64,000 nucleotides of DNA from assembly GCF_029893965.1 (NCBI RefSeq), contig NZ_JARXXP010000001.1, positions 496,001-560,000 of the forward strand. Reading direction: 5' to 3'. The notes beneath the pieces were generated by a model that searched no databases, was not told the origin of the DNA, and saw nothing but the letters and a program-made list of their open reading frames with translations. Numbering within the stretch: position 1 is the stretch's first letter; each line of letters begins with the position of its first letter. This document shows, in pieces, positions 8,939-17,050 of the stretch. Source of the DNA: Paenibacillus sp. PastM-3. GTDB taxonomy: Bacteria > Bacillota > Bacilli > Paenibacillales > Paenibacillaceae. Made by a program: the position numbers and the translations under genes.

Positions 8939-9677
8939 GCGCTTCTTCCCCCGCTCCTCTGATGATCACGTTGCCCAAGGAAGCTCCATACGCTCTGCGG
9001 ATATTTTCGGTGGTGAACGTATCGCCGATATCGCCGAAGGCTATCAGCTTTTTATTGAGAATGATGATTTTGTCAAAATAGTCCTCGACCTCATGCAGGT
9101 CATGATGAACGACAAGGATGGTCTTGCCCTCTGCCCGCAGCTGCTTGAGCAGCTTGACGATAATCGTCTCACTGACCAGATCAATGCCGACAAACGGCTC
9201 GTCGAGGAAAAAAACCTCCGCCTGCTGGGCCAGCGCCCTGGCTATAAACACACGCTGCAGCTGTCCCCCCGACAGATTACTGATCTGCCTCTTCGCCAGA
9301 TCTGCGATATCCACCATTGCCATGCAGCGCTCAGCGGTTTCCTGCTCTTGTCTGCCTGGACGGCGGAACAGCTTAAGCCCCGGGTAGGTTCCGGTCAGCA
9401 CCGTATCCCGCACGGTTATCGGGAAAGAAAGGTCGATGTCGTTCTTTTGCGGTACATAGGCGATGTTGCGCCTGTAACCGGATATCAGCCTGCCCTCCAC
9501 CTTGACAGTACCACTGCGCTTTTTGACTACCTCCAGCAGCGCCTTGATAAAGGTTGATTTCCCTGCTCCGTTGGGCCCGATGATCCCGACCGAATGGCCA
9601 AAGGGGATGTCAAGATTGATGTTCTCCAGTACCGGATTGCCGAAATAGTCAACATTCAGGTCTTTAATTTCGATCAC
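8931..9677 (-). CDS. Metal ABC transporter ATPase (PsaB/ZnuC type)
   Basis: The ATP-binding subunit of the metal importer, 248 aa. Walker A is GPNGAGKST, the signature is LSGGQLQR, Walker B is FFLDEPFVGID, and the switch histidine lies in VVHHDLHE. A GTG start (9675-9677) with AGGAG 8 nt upstream fits best. The stretch GTYPGLKLFRRPG is typical of the Mn/Zn branch. It is the first gene of the operon and lies behind a strong sigma-A promoter with an MntR-like palindrome. With a frameshifted binding protein downstream, the importer may be inactive unless another binding protein serves it. Confidence 0.93.
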   Translation of the reverse strand: MIEIKDLNVDYFGNPVLENINLDIPFGHSVGIIGPNGAGKSTFIKALLEVVKKRSGTVKVEGRLISGYRRNIAYVPQKNDIDLSFPITVRDTVLTGTYPGLKLFRRPGRQEQETAERCMAMVDIADLAKRQISNLSGGQLQRVFIARALAQQAEVFFLDEPFVGIDLVSETIIVKLLKQLRAEGKTILVVHHDLHEVEDYFDKIIILNKKLIAFGDIGDTFTTENIRRAYGASLGNVIIRGAGEEAHD

Positions 9678-9713
9678 AGTGTTCTCTCCTGTCCGATGAA
9701 CTTTTTCATGTGC

Positions 9714-9741
9714 AACTATTTTCTAATCGGTTAAAATAGTT
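9714..9741. repeat. Inverted repeat in the metal-operon leader
   Basis: AACTATTTT (9714-9722) and AAAATAGTT (9733-9741) form a perfect 9-bp inverted repeat with a 10-nt spacer, between the promoter/operator and the GTG start. It could be a leader hairpin or a second regulator site; the sequence does not decide. Confidence 0.55.
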
Positions 9742-9757
9742 TCTAGACTCATCTTTT

Positions 9758-9773
9758 GTTTCCTTTAGGAAAC
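9758..9773. promoter_or_regulatory. MntR-like operator
   Basis: The perfect palindrome GTTTCC-TTTA-GGAAAC resembles the MntR/DtxR-family sites of Bacillus Mn transport genes (TTTGCCTTAAGGAAAC type). It lies about 10-25 nt downstream of the expected transcription start, where bound repressor would block transcription. Confidence 0.65.
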
Positions 9774-9789
9774 TTTTATTCTTAGGTAC

Positions 9790-9818
9790 AATATATTTAA
9801 CCCAGAGAAAATTGTCAA
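9790..9818 (-). promoter_or_regulatory. Sigma-A promoter of the metal-uptake operon
   Basis: On the minus strand TTGACA (9813-9818) is followed by a 17-nt spacer and TATATT (9790-9795). Spacing and both boxes are near ideal, and the downstream palindrome fits metal repression. Confidence 0.8.
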
Positions 9819-9869
9819 TAATATTTTAAATTTTTCTGATCTCTGAGGATACCGTTATAGCTGCAGCGC

Positions 9870-9908
9870 AAAAAAAAGCCCAGCCCGTCAATTCGACGGA
9901 CTAGGCTT
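9870..9908 (-). terminator. Terminator of the polyol dehydrogenase operon
   Basis: On the minus strand a stem of about 14 bp with two G-U or mismatched pairs (9895-9908 with 9877-9890) is followed by eight T. It lies 30 nt after the dehydrogenase stop. Confidence 0.85.
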
Positions 9909-9939
9909 ACAGATGGTTCAAGAATTTATCAGTGCAGAG

Positions 9940-10980
9940 TTATCCCATCTTGATGACTGCCTTAACGACCTCTTCTTTGTTGTCGATGACGAAATCAAAT
10001 GCCCGTTGGGACTCCTCGAAGCTGAACTCGTGGGTAACGATGCCTTTGACGTCGATTTTGCCGCCAGCGATCGCGCCGATTGCGGCCGGATACAGGTTGC
10101 GGTAACGGAAGACGGATTTGATCTCAGCCTCTTTGAACATAATCTGCATGAAATCGAAGTCAATAATATCCTTCGCCGCCAGGCCCACAAGTACAATGCT
10201 GCCGCCCCGTTTGACCAGATAAGCCGTCTGTTTGACCGTATGCTCACTGCCTGCCGTTTCAATTACTTTATCCATGCCTGCTCCATCCGTCAGTGCAGCG
10301 ATTACCTCGAGCACATCTTCCTGTCTGGCATTGATAACCTGCGTAGCACCGAGGCGCTTGGCCGCTTCCAGCCGTTTCTCGATGATGTCGACCACTACGA
10401 TGTCCGTTGCCCCGAAGGCTTTGCAGGCCAGCAGCGTGACAAGCCCGATACAGCCTGCACCCAGAATCACGACACGATCGCCCAGCTTGATGCCGCCTTG
10501 CGCTGCTGCATGCAGTCCTACCGAGAGCGGTTCAACCAGTGCGCCTTCTTCCGAGGTGACGTTGTCCGGCAGCTTGAATGCCATATTTTCCGGGAATGCG
10601 ATATAATCTGTCAGACAGCCGTGATAAGGCGGGGTCGCGAGAAATTGTACATCCGGACACAGATTATACTTGCCGCTCTTGCAGAACTCGCATTGTCCGC
10701 AGGTAATTCCCGGCTCCAGCGCTACCCGGTCGCCGACCTGCAGATGCTTCACCCCGGAGCCAAGCTGAACCACCTTACCAGCACACTCATGACCCAGAAT
10801 AAAATCCCCCTCGACCACAAAATCACCGATCCGGCCATGCTCCAGATAATGCACATCCGAGCCGCAGATCCCCACATATTCCAGCTTGACGATGACCTCG
10901 CCTGCAGCAGGCACCGGCATCTCTATTTCTCTCATTTCCATTTTCTTGAGTCCGGTCATATAATAAGCTCTGTTCTTCAT
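9940..10980 (-). CDS. Zinc-dependent polyol (sorbitol/xylitol-type) dehydrogenase
   Basis: A medium-chain dehydrogenase/reductase of 346 aa that would oxidise a sugar alcohol to a ketose with NAD+. Visible features are the catalytic zinc ligand C39 (GICGSDVHY), GHE near 64, the four structural zinc cysteines (CGQCEFCKSGKYNLC) and a Rossmann GAGCIG loop followed by an acidic residue (VVVDI), which favours NAD over NADP. It is the last gene of a likely operon with a ribose-type sugar importer, which supports a role in catabolism of the imported polyol. L-iditol 2-dehydrogenase or xylitol dehydrogenase are the nearest family names; the substrate is not determined. Confidence 0.9.
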   Translation of the reverse strand: MKNRAYYMTGLKKMEMREIEMPVPAAGEVIVKLEYVGICGSDVHYLEHGRIGDFVVEGDFILGHECAGKVVQLGSGVKHLQVGDRVALEPGITCGQCEFCKSGKYNLCPDVQFLATPPYHGCLTDYIAFPENMAFKLPDNVTSEEGALVEPLSVGLHAAAQGGIKLGDRVVILGAGCIGLVTLLACKAFGATDIVVVDIIEKRLEAAKRLGATQVINARQEDVLEVIAALTDGAGMDKVIETAGSEHTVKQTAYLVKRGGSIVLVGLAAKDIIDFDFMQIMFKEAEIKSVFRYRNLYPAAIGAIAGGKIDVKGIVTHEFSFEESQRAFDFVIDNKEEVVKAVIKMG

Positions 10981-11008
10981 TATGATCTCTCCTCCCGTTA
11001 TTAGCCTG

Positions 11009-12007
11009 TTACTTCAAAGCCTCGGCTTTCTCAAGCAATGCGATATATTCATCAACGTTATCCTTCGTAATGAGCGGATTACCGATATCTGTATCCACCT
11101 GCTTTTCCGCTCCGGTTAGCAGCTTGCTGCTGGTATCCAGAAGCTTCTCGGCCAGTTCGAAAGCATTCTGCAGGCAGGTAGAGGTCATCTTGCCTTCTTT
11201 AATCAGCTGGAAAGCTTCAAGGGTTCCATCCACACCGTACGCAAGCATTCCGTCAAATTTGGAATTATCCTTAACGGCCTCGATTGCGCCCGCCGCCATG
11301 TTGTCGTTCATGGATATCACCGCATCAATCTTGTCGTTCGCCTGAACCCAGTCCTCCATGTATTTCATCGCCTCGTCCTTGTTCCAGTTGGCGATTTGCT
11401 CACCGACGATCTGTACATCGGGACGTTTGTCGAAGAACTCCTTCTGCCAGCTTTCTCTGCGCTTGTCGGCATGGAAGTTCCCGGATGGTCCATTGAGCAC
11501 AACTACCTTGGCATTTTGCGGGATTTGATCCAGTGCGGCGCGGGCGTTCACACCGGCTTGCTCGTACGGATCGGCATCCACGGAGGAAGCGCCTTCAATT
11601 CCGCTAATCCGGGCGTTCGTGGTGACGGCGAATTTACCCGCTTTGATTACTTTTTCAACGTAAGGACGCTGTGCCTCACCGTTGTTCGGCTGCACGATAA
11701 CGAGGTCAAACTTATTGGTAATGGCATTTTCAATCATGGAGTTTTCCTTGTCATCATTGGCCTGGCCGTCGAAGACCTCCAGCTTGATGTCCGGATATTT
11801 TTTCGCTTCCTCCTTCACCGCATTGGCCAGCCAAGCTGCGAACGAATCGGACTGGGCACGTGCGATATAAGCAATCTTATAGACCTTATCGCCGCCGTTT
11901 GCCTTCTCTCCGCCGTTCGCTGAGTTTGCCTTATCCGAATTGCCGCAGCCTGCCAGCATTCCCGTTACAAGCAGCATTGAAACCAGAGTTACGATTGTTT
12001 TTTTCAT
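11009..12007 (-). CDS. Sugar ABC transporter binding lipoprotein (RbsB type)
   Basis: A periplasmic-binding-protein-like lipoprotein of 332 aa (peripla_BP_4, ribose/galactose class). It has a signal peptide with a lipobox (TGMLAGC), a Gly/Asn-rich linker and a two-lobed sugar-binding fold (YKIAYIARAQSDSF, then IVQPNN, MNDNMAAGA and GVDGT). I chose ATG 12007 because AAGGGGA precedes it and the signal peptide MKKT begins there; an earlier frame start would add 11 unlikely residues. It delivers the sugar or polyol to the permease encoded just upstream. The ligand is unknown; the neighbouring dehydrogenase points to a sugar alcohol. Confidence 0.92.
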   Translation of the reverse strand: MKKTIVTLVSMLLVTGMLAGCGNSDKANSANGGEKANGGDKVYKIAYIARAQSDSFAAWLANAVKEEAKKYPDIKLEVFDGQANDDKENSMIENAITNKFDLVIVQPNNGEAQRPYVEKVIKAGKFAVTTNARISGIEGASSVDADPYEQAGVNARAALDQIPQNAKVVVLNGPSGNFHADKRRESWQKEFFDKRPDVQIVGEQIANWNKDEAMKYMEDWVQANDKIDAVISMNDNMAAGAIEAVKDNSKFDGMLAYGVDGTLEAFQLIKEGKMTSTCLQNAFELAEKLLDTSSKLLTGAEKQVDTDIGNPLITKDNVDEYIALLEKAEALK

Positions 12008-12058
12008 ATGTCTTCCCCTTTTATTTATTTTAAACAGCATTGCTGTTTAATCCGGTGA

Positions 12059-13084
12059 TCATTTATGGCTTTCTGTAATACCCTTCCCTTTTTTGCGGAT
12101 GCCCTTGTCTTCGATCCGGCCCAATGTGCTTTTGGTTCTGCGGTTTTTGGAGCGGATATCATAGATAACCGCCAAGGCGATGATGGCGCCGCGGATAATC
12201 TGCTGCATATAGGAATCGACATTGGTCAGGTTCATGATGTTATCGAGAAAGCCGACGATAAAGGCCCCGGCCAGTGTACCGCCCGCCGAGCCGATGCCTC
12301 CCGAGAAGCTGGTGCCCCCGATGATCGCTGCAGTCAGTGCAGTAAATTCATAATTAATTGCACCGTTGGGAAGCCCGGCATTCACACGGGACATGAAGAG
12401 GATACCGGCCATGCCTACGAAAATCCCGTTGATGATAAAGGCGGTATATTTGACCTTGTGCACGTTAATGCCTGAGGCTACCGCGGCCTCTTCATTGCCG
12501 CCTACGGCAAACAGGGAACGGCCGAATTTGGTATGACGCAGGATATACCAGGTAATAACAGCGAAGACAATCAGGAACAGAACGGGGATCGGTACAAAAC
12601 CGATGGAGCCTTGGCCCAGTACAGTGAAATCACCGAGCTGCAGAATGTTCTGGCCTTTCGTGAACAGGAGTGCTACCCCGCGGGCCATCGTCAGCATGGC
12701 AAGCGTAGCGATAAACGGAGGTGTCTTGAAGGTGCTGACCATAACCGCATTAAGCACGTTGCACACGATACCGGTCACAATGCCGGTAATAATAGCGACT
12801 GTGAAAGAACCGGTGGCTTTATAGGCCGATACTGCAAAAACACCGGAAAGTGCCAGCACGGAGCCCTGTGATAAGTCAAGCATCCCGCTGATAATCAGCA
12901 GCGTCTGGCCGAAGGCCAGAATCGTAGTTACCGCAAGCTGTGTGGAGATATTGGTCAGATTGTTAACCGATAAAAAGTTCGGATTGGCAAAAGAACAGAC
13001 AATAAACAGGGCGAGCAGCACCAGATAAATGCTGTAGGTTTTTTTAAACGTGCTCCAGAATTGGCTCCAATTGATCTCTTTCAA
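12059..13084 (-). CDS. Sugar ABC transporter permease (RbsC type)
   Basis: A BPD_transp_2 family permease of 341 aa with about nine or ten membrane segments. Family signatures include the ATPase-contact loop GGNEEAAVASGI and the block AAIIGGTSFSGGIGS. The C-terminus (RSKNRRTKSTLGR onward) is a long basic cytoplasmic tail rich in Lys and Arg. It sits between the ATPase gene (14 nt upstream) and the binding-protein gene, in the order ATPase-permease-binding protein-dehydrogenase. One permease gene implies a homodimeric channel, as in the ribose importer. Confidence 0.93.
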   Translation of the reverse strand: MKEINWSQFWSTFKKTYSIYLVLLALFIVCSFANPNFLSVNNLTNISTQLAVTTILAFGQTLLIISGMLDLSQGSVLALSGVFAVSAYKATGSFTVAIITGIVTGIVCNVLNAVMVSTFKTPPFIATLAMLTMARGVALLFTKGQNILQLGDFTVLGQGSIGFVPIPVLFLIVFAVITWYILRHTKFGRSLFAVGGNEEAAVASGINVHKVKYTAFIINGIFVGMAGILFMSRVNAGLPNGAINYEFTALTAAIIGGTSFSGGIGSAGGTLAGAFIVGFLDNIMNLTNVDSYMQQIIRGAIIALAVIYDIRSKNRRTKSTLGRIEDKGIRKKGKGITESHK

Positions 13085-13098
13085 TTTCCTTCACCTCG

Positions 13099-14598
13099 TT
13101 AAGATGTAGTTGTTCCGGTGGCGTACTTCATGATTTGCTCCTGGGTGAACTCATGCCTGCTGAGCTCCCCGGTTATGGTTCCTTTGGCCATTACATAGAT
13201 CCGGTCGCACATGCCGATTAACTCGGGCAGCTCGGAGGAGACCATGATGACCACTTTTCCTTCCTTTACCAGCTCGGTCATCAGTTTGTATATTTCGTAT
13301 TTGGCACCTACGTCGATTCCGCGGGTGGGTTCATCCAGGATCAGGACGTCGGGATTGAGCAGCATCCATTTGGCGAGCACCACTTTCTGCTGATTGCCTC
13401 CGCTGAGCGATGCGATTACAGTCTCCATGGACGGCGTCTTTACCCGCATCTTACTAAACATTTCTGACACAAGCGCATGCTCGTTCTTTCGTTGATAGCG
13501 GAAGCCGAAGAATACTTTTTTCAGCGAAGATAACGTGGTATTCTCTCTGACCGACCGCATCGGGATGATTCCGTACCGCCGCCTGTCCTCGGATAACATG
13601 ACCATGCCGTTTCTGATGCTCTGCTCTACACTCCGGATATTGACCTCTTGCCCTTTAATGTAGACATGCCCGGATACGACGGGATCAAGGCCGAACAATG
13701 AGCGCATAACCTCGGTTCTTCCCGCTCCGACCAGTCCGGCGAAGCCGACCATTTCCCCTTTACGTACATGGAAGCTGACATCTTTGTATCCACCGGCACC
13801 GCACAAGTTCTCCACCTTCAGCAGCGTATCACCGATCTCAACATCTTCCTTCGGGTATGTATTGGTAAGCTTGCGTCCTACCATGAGCGAAATGACTGTC
13901 TCAATGTCCAGCTTCTCTTTGGGGTGGCTCTCAACAACGGTCCCGTCACGGAACACCGTAATCTCATCGGCAATCTGAAATATTTCGTCCAGCTTGTGGG
14001 AGATATAGATGATGCAGACGCCGCGGGCTTTCAGCTCCCTGATCTTGATGAACAGCTTCTCTACTTCCTCGTGGGTAATCGCGGAGGTCGGTTCATCCAT
14101 AATGATAATGTCGGATTTATTCGAAATCGCTTTCATAATCTCCAGCATCTGAATATCCGATACCGTCAAGTCCTTGAGCAGCGTCGTGGGTGAATACGGC
14201 AGATTTTCGGCTTTCAGCAGCTCCGTGGTCCGCCGTCTGACCTCCTTCCAGTCCACATTACCGAACCGTTTTCCCGGCAGATTTCCCAGGAACAGATTCT
14301 CTTCCACCGTCATCTCCGGCACATAATTTAATTCCTGAAAAATCATCGAGATGCCCAGATTACGCGCCTGAATGGGATTGCCAATCCTAACGGGCTGTTC
14401 TTCTATAAAGATCTGTCCGCCGTCCGGCTGATGAATGCCGTTGATGATTTTCATCAGGGTGGATTTGCCTGCACCGTTCTCGCCGCACAGCACATGCACC
14501 GTCCCTTTTTTCACCGTAAAGTCGATCTTGTCTAATGCCTTGACCCCCGGAAAGGACTTTTCAATCTGTGACACACGAAGCTTAATCTCTTGTTCCAT
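13099..14598 (-). CDS. Sugar ABC transporter ATPase (RbsA type)
   Basis: A duplicated ABC ATPase of 499 aa. The first domain has Walker A GENGAGKST and Walker B IIIMDEPTSAIT. The second has a degenerate Walker A (GLVGAGRTE), signature LSGGNQQKVVLAK and Walker B LILDEPTRGID, the usual RbsA pattern. I place the start at ATG 14598 because GGAGG stands 7 nt upstream; an ATG at 14625 would lie in a repeat tract and lacks a ribosome site. It is the first gene of the importer operon, behind a good sigma-A promoter. A possible catabolite site and a four-copy 12-bp repeat lie in its leader. Confidence 0.93.
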   Translation of the reverse strand: MEQEIKLRVSQIEKSFPGVKALDKIDFTVKKGTVHVLCGENGAGKSTLMKIINGIHQPDGGQIFIEEQPVRIGNPIQARNLGISMIFQELNYVPEMTVEENLFLGNLPGKRFGNVDWKEVRRRTTELLKAENLPYSPTTLLKDLTVSDIQMLEIMKAISNKSDIIIMDEPTSAITHEEVEKLFIKIRELKARGVCIIYISHKLDEIFQIADEITVFRDGTVVESHPKEKLDIETVISLMVGRKLTNTYPKEDVEIGDTLLKVENLCGAGGYKDVSFHVRKGEMVGFAGLVGAGRTEVMRSLFGLDPVVSGHVYIKGQEVNIRSVEQSIRNGMVMLSEDRRRYGIIPMRSVRENTTLSSLKKVFFGFRYQRKNEHALVSEMFSKMRVKTPSMETVIASLSGGNQQKVVLAKWMLLNPDVLILDEPTRGIDVGAKYEIYKLMTELVKEGKVVIMVSSELPELIGMCDRIYVMAKGTITGELSRHEFTQEQIMKYATGTTTS

Positions 14599-14611
14599 TC
14601 CCTTCCCTCCA

Positions 14612-14659
14612 TTGTTGAGATACATGTTGAAATACGTGTTGAGATACGTTTTGAGATAC
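14612..14659 (-). repeat. Four tandem 12-bp repeats in the importer leader
   Basis: Four consecutive 12-mers of the type GTATCTCAACAN (minus strand) with one or two differences each fill 14612-14659, just before the ribosome site of the RbsA-type gene. They lie in the 5' untranslated region of the mRNA. Confidence 0.85.
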
Positions 14660-14690
14660 GGTTTTCACTTGCCTCAATCTTTTCTAATAC

Positions 14691-14705
14691 ACTTTTATAA
14701 AACGT
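14691..14705. promoter_or_regulatory. Candidate ROK operator in the importer leader
   Basis: ACTTTTATAAAACGT contains the palindrome TTTTATAAAA, just downstream of the importer promoter. The 11-mer ACTTTTATAAA recurs exactly at 16049-16059 before the ROK gene. A shared site in front of regulator and target is what autoregulation would look like; this is inference. Confidence 0.4.
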
Positions 14706-14715
14706 CCTAAAGAAG

Positions 14716-14743
14716 ATTATAGCCAGAATTGTTTTGCTGTCAA
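14716..14743 (-). promoter_or_regulatory. Sigma-A promoter of the sugar importer operon
   Basis: On the minus strand TTGACA (14738-14743), a 16-nt spacer and a perfect TATAAT (14716-14721). Transcription would begin near 14709 and cross the ROK-site candidate and the 12-bp repeats. Confidence 0.8.
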
Positions 14744-14760
14744 CAGAAATCAATAAAAAC

Positions 14761-14774
14761 TGTAAGCGGATTCA
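14761..14774. promoter_or_regulatory. Candidate cre (CcpA) site
   Basis: TGTAAGCGGATTCA matches the catabolite-responsive element consensus TGWNANCGNTNWCA at 13 of 14 positions. It lies about 58 nt upstream of the predicted importer transcription start. Confidence 0.4.
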
Positions 14775-14905
14775 TTTTTGTCACTTTAACAGACACAAAA
14801 AAGCCCCAACCAATAGCCGACCGCACCGTATTCCGGCGCATTTCCGCTATGTCAGGACTTGATTATAAATTACGTATACTGCAAACGAGGCTTGCCCTCG
14901 GCGCA

Positions 14906-16033
14906 TCAGATGCTATCGATGAACCCGGCAACAAGCTCCAGCGCTGCGCCCACCGCGGTTGCCTCCAGCTTGTATTTGCAGACCCGCAGATAGGAGCCGT
15001 CGGCTTCGAAAGTATTCTTACCCGCTACGCGCTCTCGAAGAATGCCGATGTATTCCTCCATGTATGCTCCGGCATATCCGCCCAGGATCACATCGCAATC
15101 ATAGAGCATCCGCAGATTGTTGATCGTCACCACGAGATAGGTAAGATACTCTTCCCAGAGTGATTTCTGCGGCTCTTCACCGGTGCGCAGCAGCCGGAAG
15201 AATTCAGAGATGCTGCCCTGTGTGCTGTCCGAGAGGATGCGGGCCGAGCAATAAGCATCGACACAGCCCTTCTGCCCACAGTAGCAGGTATGGCCACCGG
15301 GAACGATGGTCATATGGCCAAATTCCCCGCTGCGGTGATTCTGGCCGGTGTAAATCTGGTTATCGACGATAATGGAGCCGCCTACACTGTTGTTCAGCGA
15401 GAGGTAGACGACATTATTCAGGTCCTGCTCCCCCCACAATTCGGCGAATCCTGCTGCATTGGCATCGTTACTAAGGACGCAGGTGTACGGGATATACTCC
15501 GCGAACTGCCGGACATTGCCCCCTTTAAAATCGATGACCGTAGCATAGCTGACCGTCTGGCGGTCAGCCTCGAGAATCGCGGGCAGTGCTATGCCCACAC
15601 CGAGGATTTTGCTGCTGTCTATGGCGCATTCAGCTACAAAATCGTCCACCAGCCTGCCCACTCCCTGAAAATAAGTCTCTGAATTGGCAAAAGGAAACTG
15701 GTGACGGACATTCTTCACCATTTTTCCGCTAAGGTCTATGGTAACTATTCCGACGTGATTCCGCGTTACATCCAGACCGATACTGTATTTAGCCACACTG
15801 TTGCAAGCCATGGCTTTTGCCTTCCGTCCTCCTGTAGATTCAAACAAACCGGTCTCTATAATCAGATCACGTTCCTGCAGTTCTTTGAGATTCTGGGTAA
15901 CCGTCGGAAGGCTCAGATTAACTGCCGAAGCAATCTCCTGAATGGAAGTCGATGGATGGTAGTTCAGGTAACGGTAGATCGCGTTCCGGTTCATTTTTTT
16001 GACATCCATGCTGTTTAAGCGTTGTGCTGCCAT
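14906..16033 (-). CDS. ROK-family transcriptional repressor
   Basis: A NagC/XylR-type regulator of 375 aa. The N-terminal winged helix (about 10-75; SIQEIASAVNLSLPTVTQNL) binds DNA, and the ROK domain senses a sugar or sugar phosphate. The ROK zinc motif is intact (GHMTIVPGGHTCYCG then QKGC), unlike the second ROK protein in this window. It starts at ATG 16033 behind CGGAGG. It lies upstream of and in the same direction as the ribose-type importer and the polyol dehydrogenase, so it is the likely regulator of both. The inducer is unknown. Confidence 0.9.
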   Translation of the reverse strand: MAAQRLNSMDVKKMNRNAIYRYLNYHPSTSIQEIASAVNLSLPTVTQNLKELQERDLIIETGLFESTGGRKAKAMACNSVAKYSIGLDVTRNHVGIVTIDLSGKMVKNVRHQFPFANSETYFQGVGRLVDDFVAECAIDSSKILGVGIALPAILEADRQTVSYATVIDFKGGNVRQFAEYIPYTCVLSNDANAAGFAELWGEQDLNNVVYLSLNNSVGGSIIVDNQIYTGQNHRSGEFGHMTIVPGGHTCYCGQKGCVDAYCSARILSDSTQGSISEFFRLLRTGEEPQKSLWEEYLTYLVVTINNLRMLYDCDVILGGYAGAYMEEYIGILRERVAGKNTFEADGSYLRVCKYKLEATAVGAALELVAGFIDSI

Positions 16034-16048
16034 TGTACAAATCCTCCG

Positions 16049-16059
16049 ACTTTTATAAA
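16049..16059. promoter_or_regulatory. Second copy of the candidate ROK site
   Basis: ACTTTTATAAA lies immediately upstream of the ROK gene's ribosome site and is identical to 14691-14701. Autorepression is the simplest reading. Confidence 0.35.
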
Positions 16060-16181
16060 TGTATTTCTATAATGTGCTATATTCATCATAATCTATGTTC
16101 ATCCGGATTTGCAATGATCTGGGGCTAATTTTGTGAATATTTTCACTATATATATTAGCAAACTCCTCCTCTTTTAATCTT

Positions 16182-16258
16182 AATTAAGTGGAAATCGTCA
16201 GCTAATTCTCTGAAGATTCCCACTTTTGGAGAGTTAGTTGGAAAACGGACACTTAATT
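16182..16258. repeat. Imperfect palindromic element in a 410-bp gene-free stretch
   Basis: The region 16034-16443 has no gene I can support. Inside it, AATTAAGTG (16182-16190) pairs with CACTTAATT (16250-16258), and GCTAATTCTC (16201-16210) pairs with a near-complement around 16230-16239, giving a long imperfect hairpin. Two smaller palindromes follow: 16273-16295 (TTCAGGGCCA with TGGCCTGAA) and 16339-16352 (ACCTGA-AA-TCAGGT). The latter could end transcription of the GNAT gene. The large element resembles a dispersed intergenic repeat; that needs a genome-wide copy count. Confidence 0.45.
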
Positions 16259-16443
16259 CCACCCGAATAACGTTCAGGGCCAGACATGGCCTGAAATAGA
16301 TATCTTATTTACACCTAATAGTTGTATCAGTGATAATTACCTGAAATCAGGTGATGAAAATCCATCTAATTCCAAAAGAGCAGAATGATCATCGTTATGC
16401 CGCCCCAAAATAGCCCCACCTGAGCCGGCAACCCCGGTCACTT

Positions 16444-16995
16444 TCAGTCCGCGGGATTTAATATAGCGAGCACCTGATGATCCTCCCACACGCCGTTGAT
16501 TTTGACATTACGGAGGGCAAGGCCTTCCTTGTGAAATCCGGCCTTTTCCAGGACCCGGATCGAGCCGGGGTTCTTTGGTGAGGCCTCACCCGTAATCCGG
16601 TGAAACTTCAGCTCCTCGAAGGCATATTGCACGACTAATTTAACCGCTTCAGTCATGTATCCCCGGCCGTTAAACTCCTGATCCAGACTGTAGCCGATCA
16701 TACAGCTCTGCAGTGCCCCTCTTACCACAAAAGACAGGCCAACAGTGCCAATAATCCGGCCGTCCTCCCGGTGGCATACTACAAAATCATACCTCCGGTC
16801 CGTTTCACGGTCTGACCTGTTGTTCGCTATCAGCTGACGCTGATATTCCTCTGTATAGAACTCGTCAATCGCTTTCGGTGAATATTTCTCAAAAAACGCC
16901 CGGTTACGCTTGTAAATATCTGTTAACGCTGCAGCATCCGCCTCCTGGGGGAACCGGACGTAAATCCGCTGATCCGCTTGCTCTGTCTTGTCCAC
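16444..16995 (-). CDS. GNAT acetyltransferase (RimJ/RimL-like)
   Basis: An acetyl-CoA dependent N-acetyltransferase of 183 aa. The fold is recognisable from IYVRFPQEADAAAL at the start, the acetyl-CoA loop region (DQEFNGRGYMTEAVK; Q/G-x-x-G-R/G-x-G/A type) and the C-terminal block KNPGSIRVLEKAGFHKEG typical of the RimJ/RimL branch. I chose GTG 16995 because AAGGTGGTG stands 6 nt before it and it removes a 24-residue tail that would overlap the LysR gene. The target (ribosomal protein, other protein or small molecule) cannot be told. Confidence 0.85.
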   Translation of the reverse strand: MDKTEQADQRIYVRFPQEADAAALTDIYKRNRAFFEKYSPKAIDEFYTEEYQRQLIANNRSDRETDRRYDFVVCHREDGRIIGTVGLSFVVRGALQSCMIGYSLDQEFNGRGYMTEAVKLVVQYAFEELKFHRITGEASPKNPGSIRVLEKAGFHKEGLALRNVKINGVWEDHQVLAILNPAD

Positions 16996-17050
16996 TGTCT
17001 GCACCACCTTACAAAAATAATAATAGTTAACCTGACTCAGTGACATATAC

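Noticed and set aside
9913..11004. A long open frame on the plus strand opposite the polyol dehydrogenase
   Set aside because: It is antisense to a clear dehydrogenase gene, has no ribosome site and shows no family motif; it arises from the codon bias of the real gene.
14532..14753. A short minus-strand frame with repeated RIST residues
   Set aside because: It is only the translation of the 12-bp DNA repeats in another frame and ends inside the ATPase gene.
14800..14850. A terminator after the ROK gene
   Set aside because: There is a T tract on the minus strand after GGGGC, but I could not find a convincing stem.
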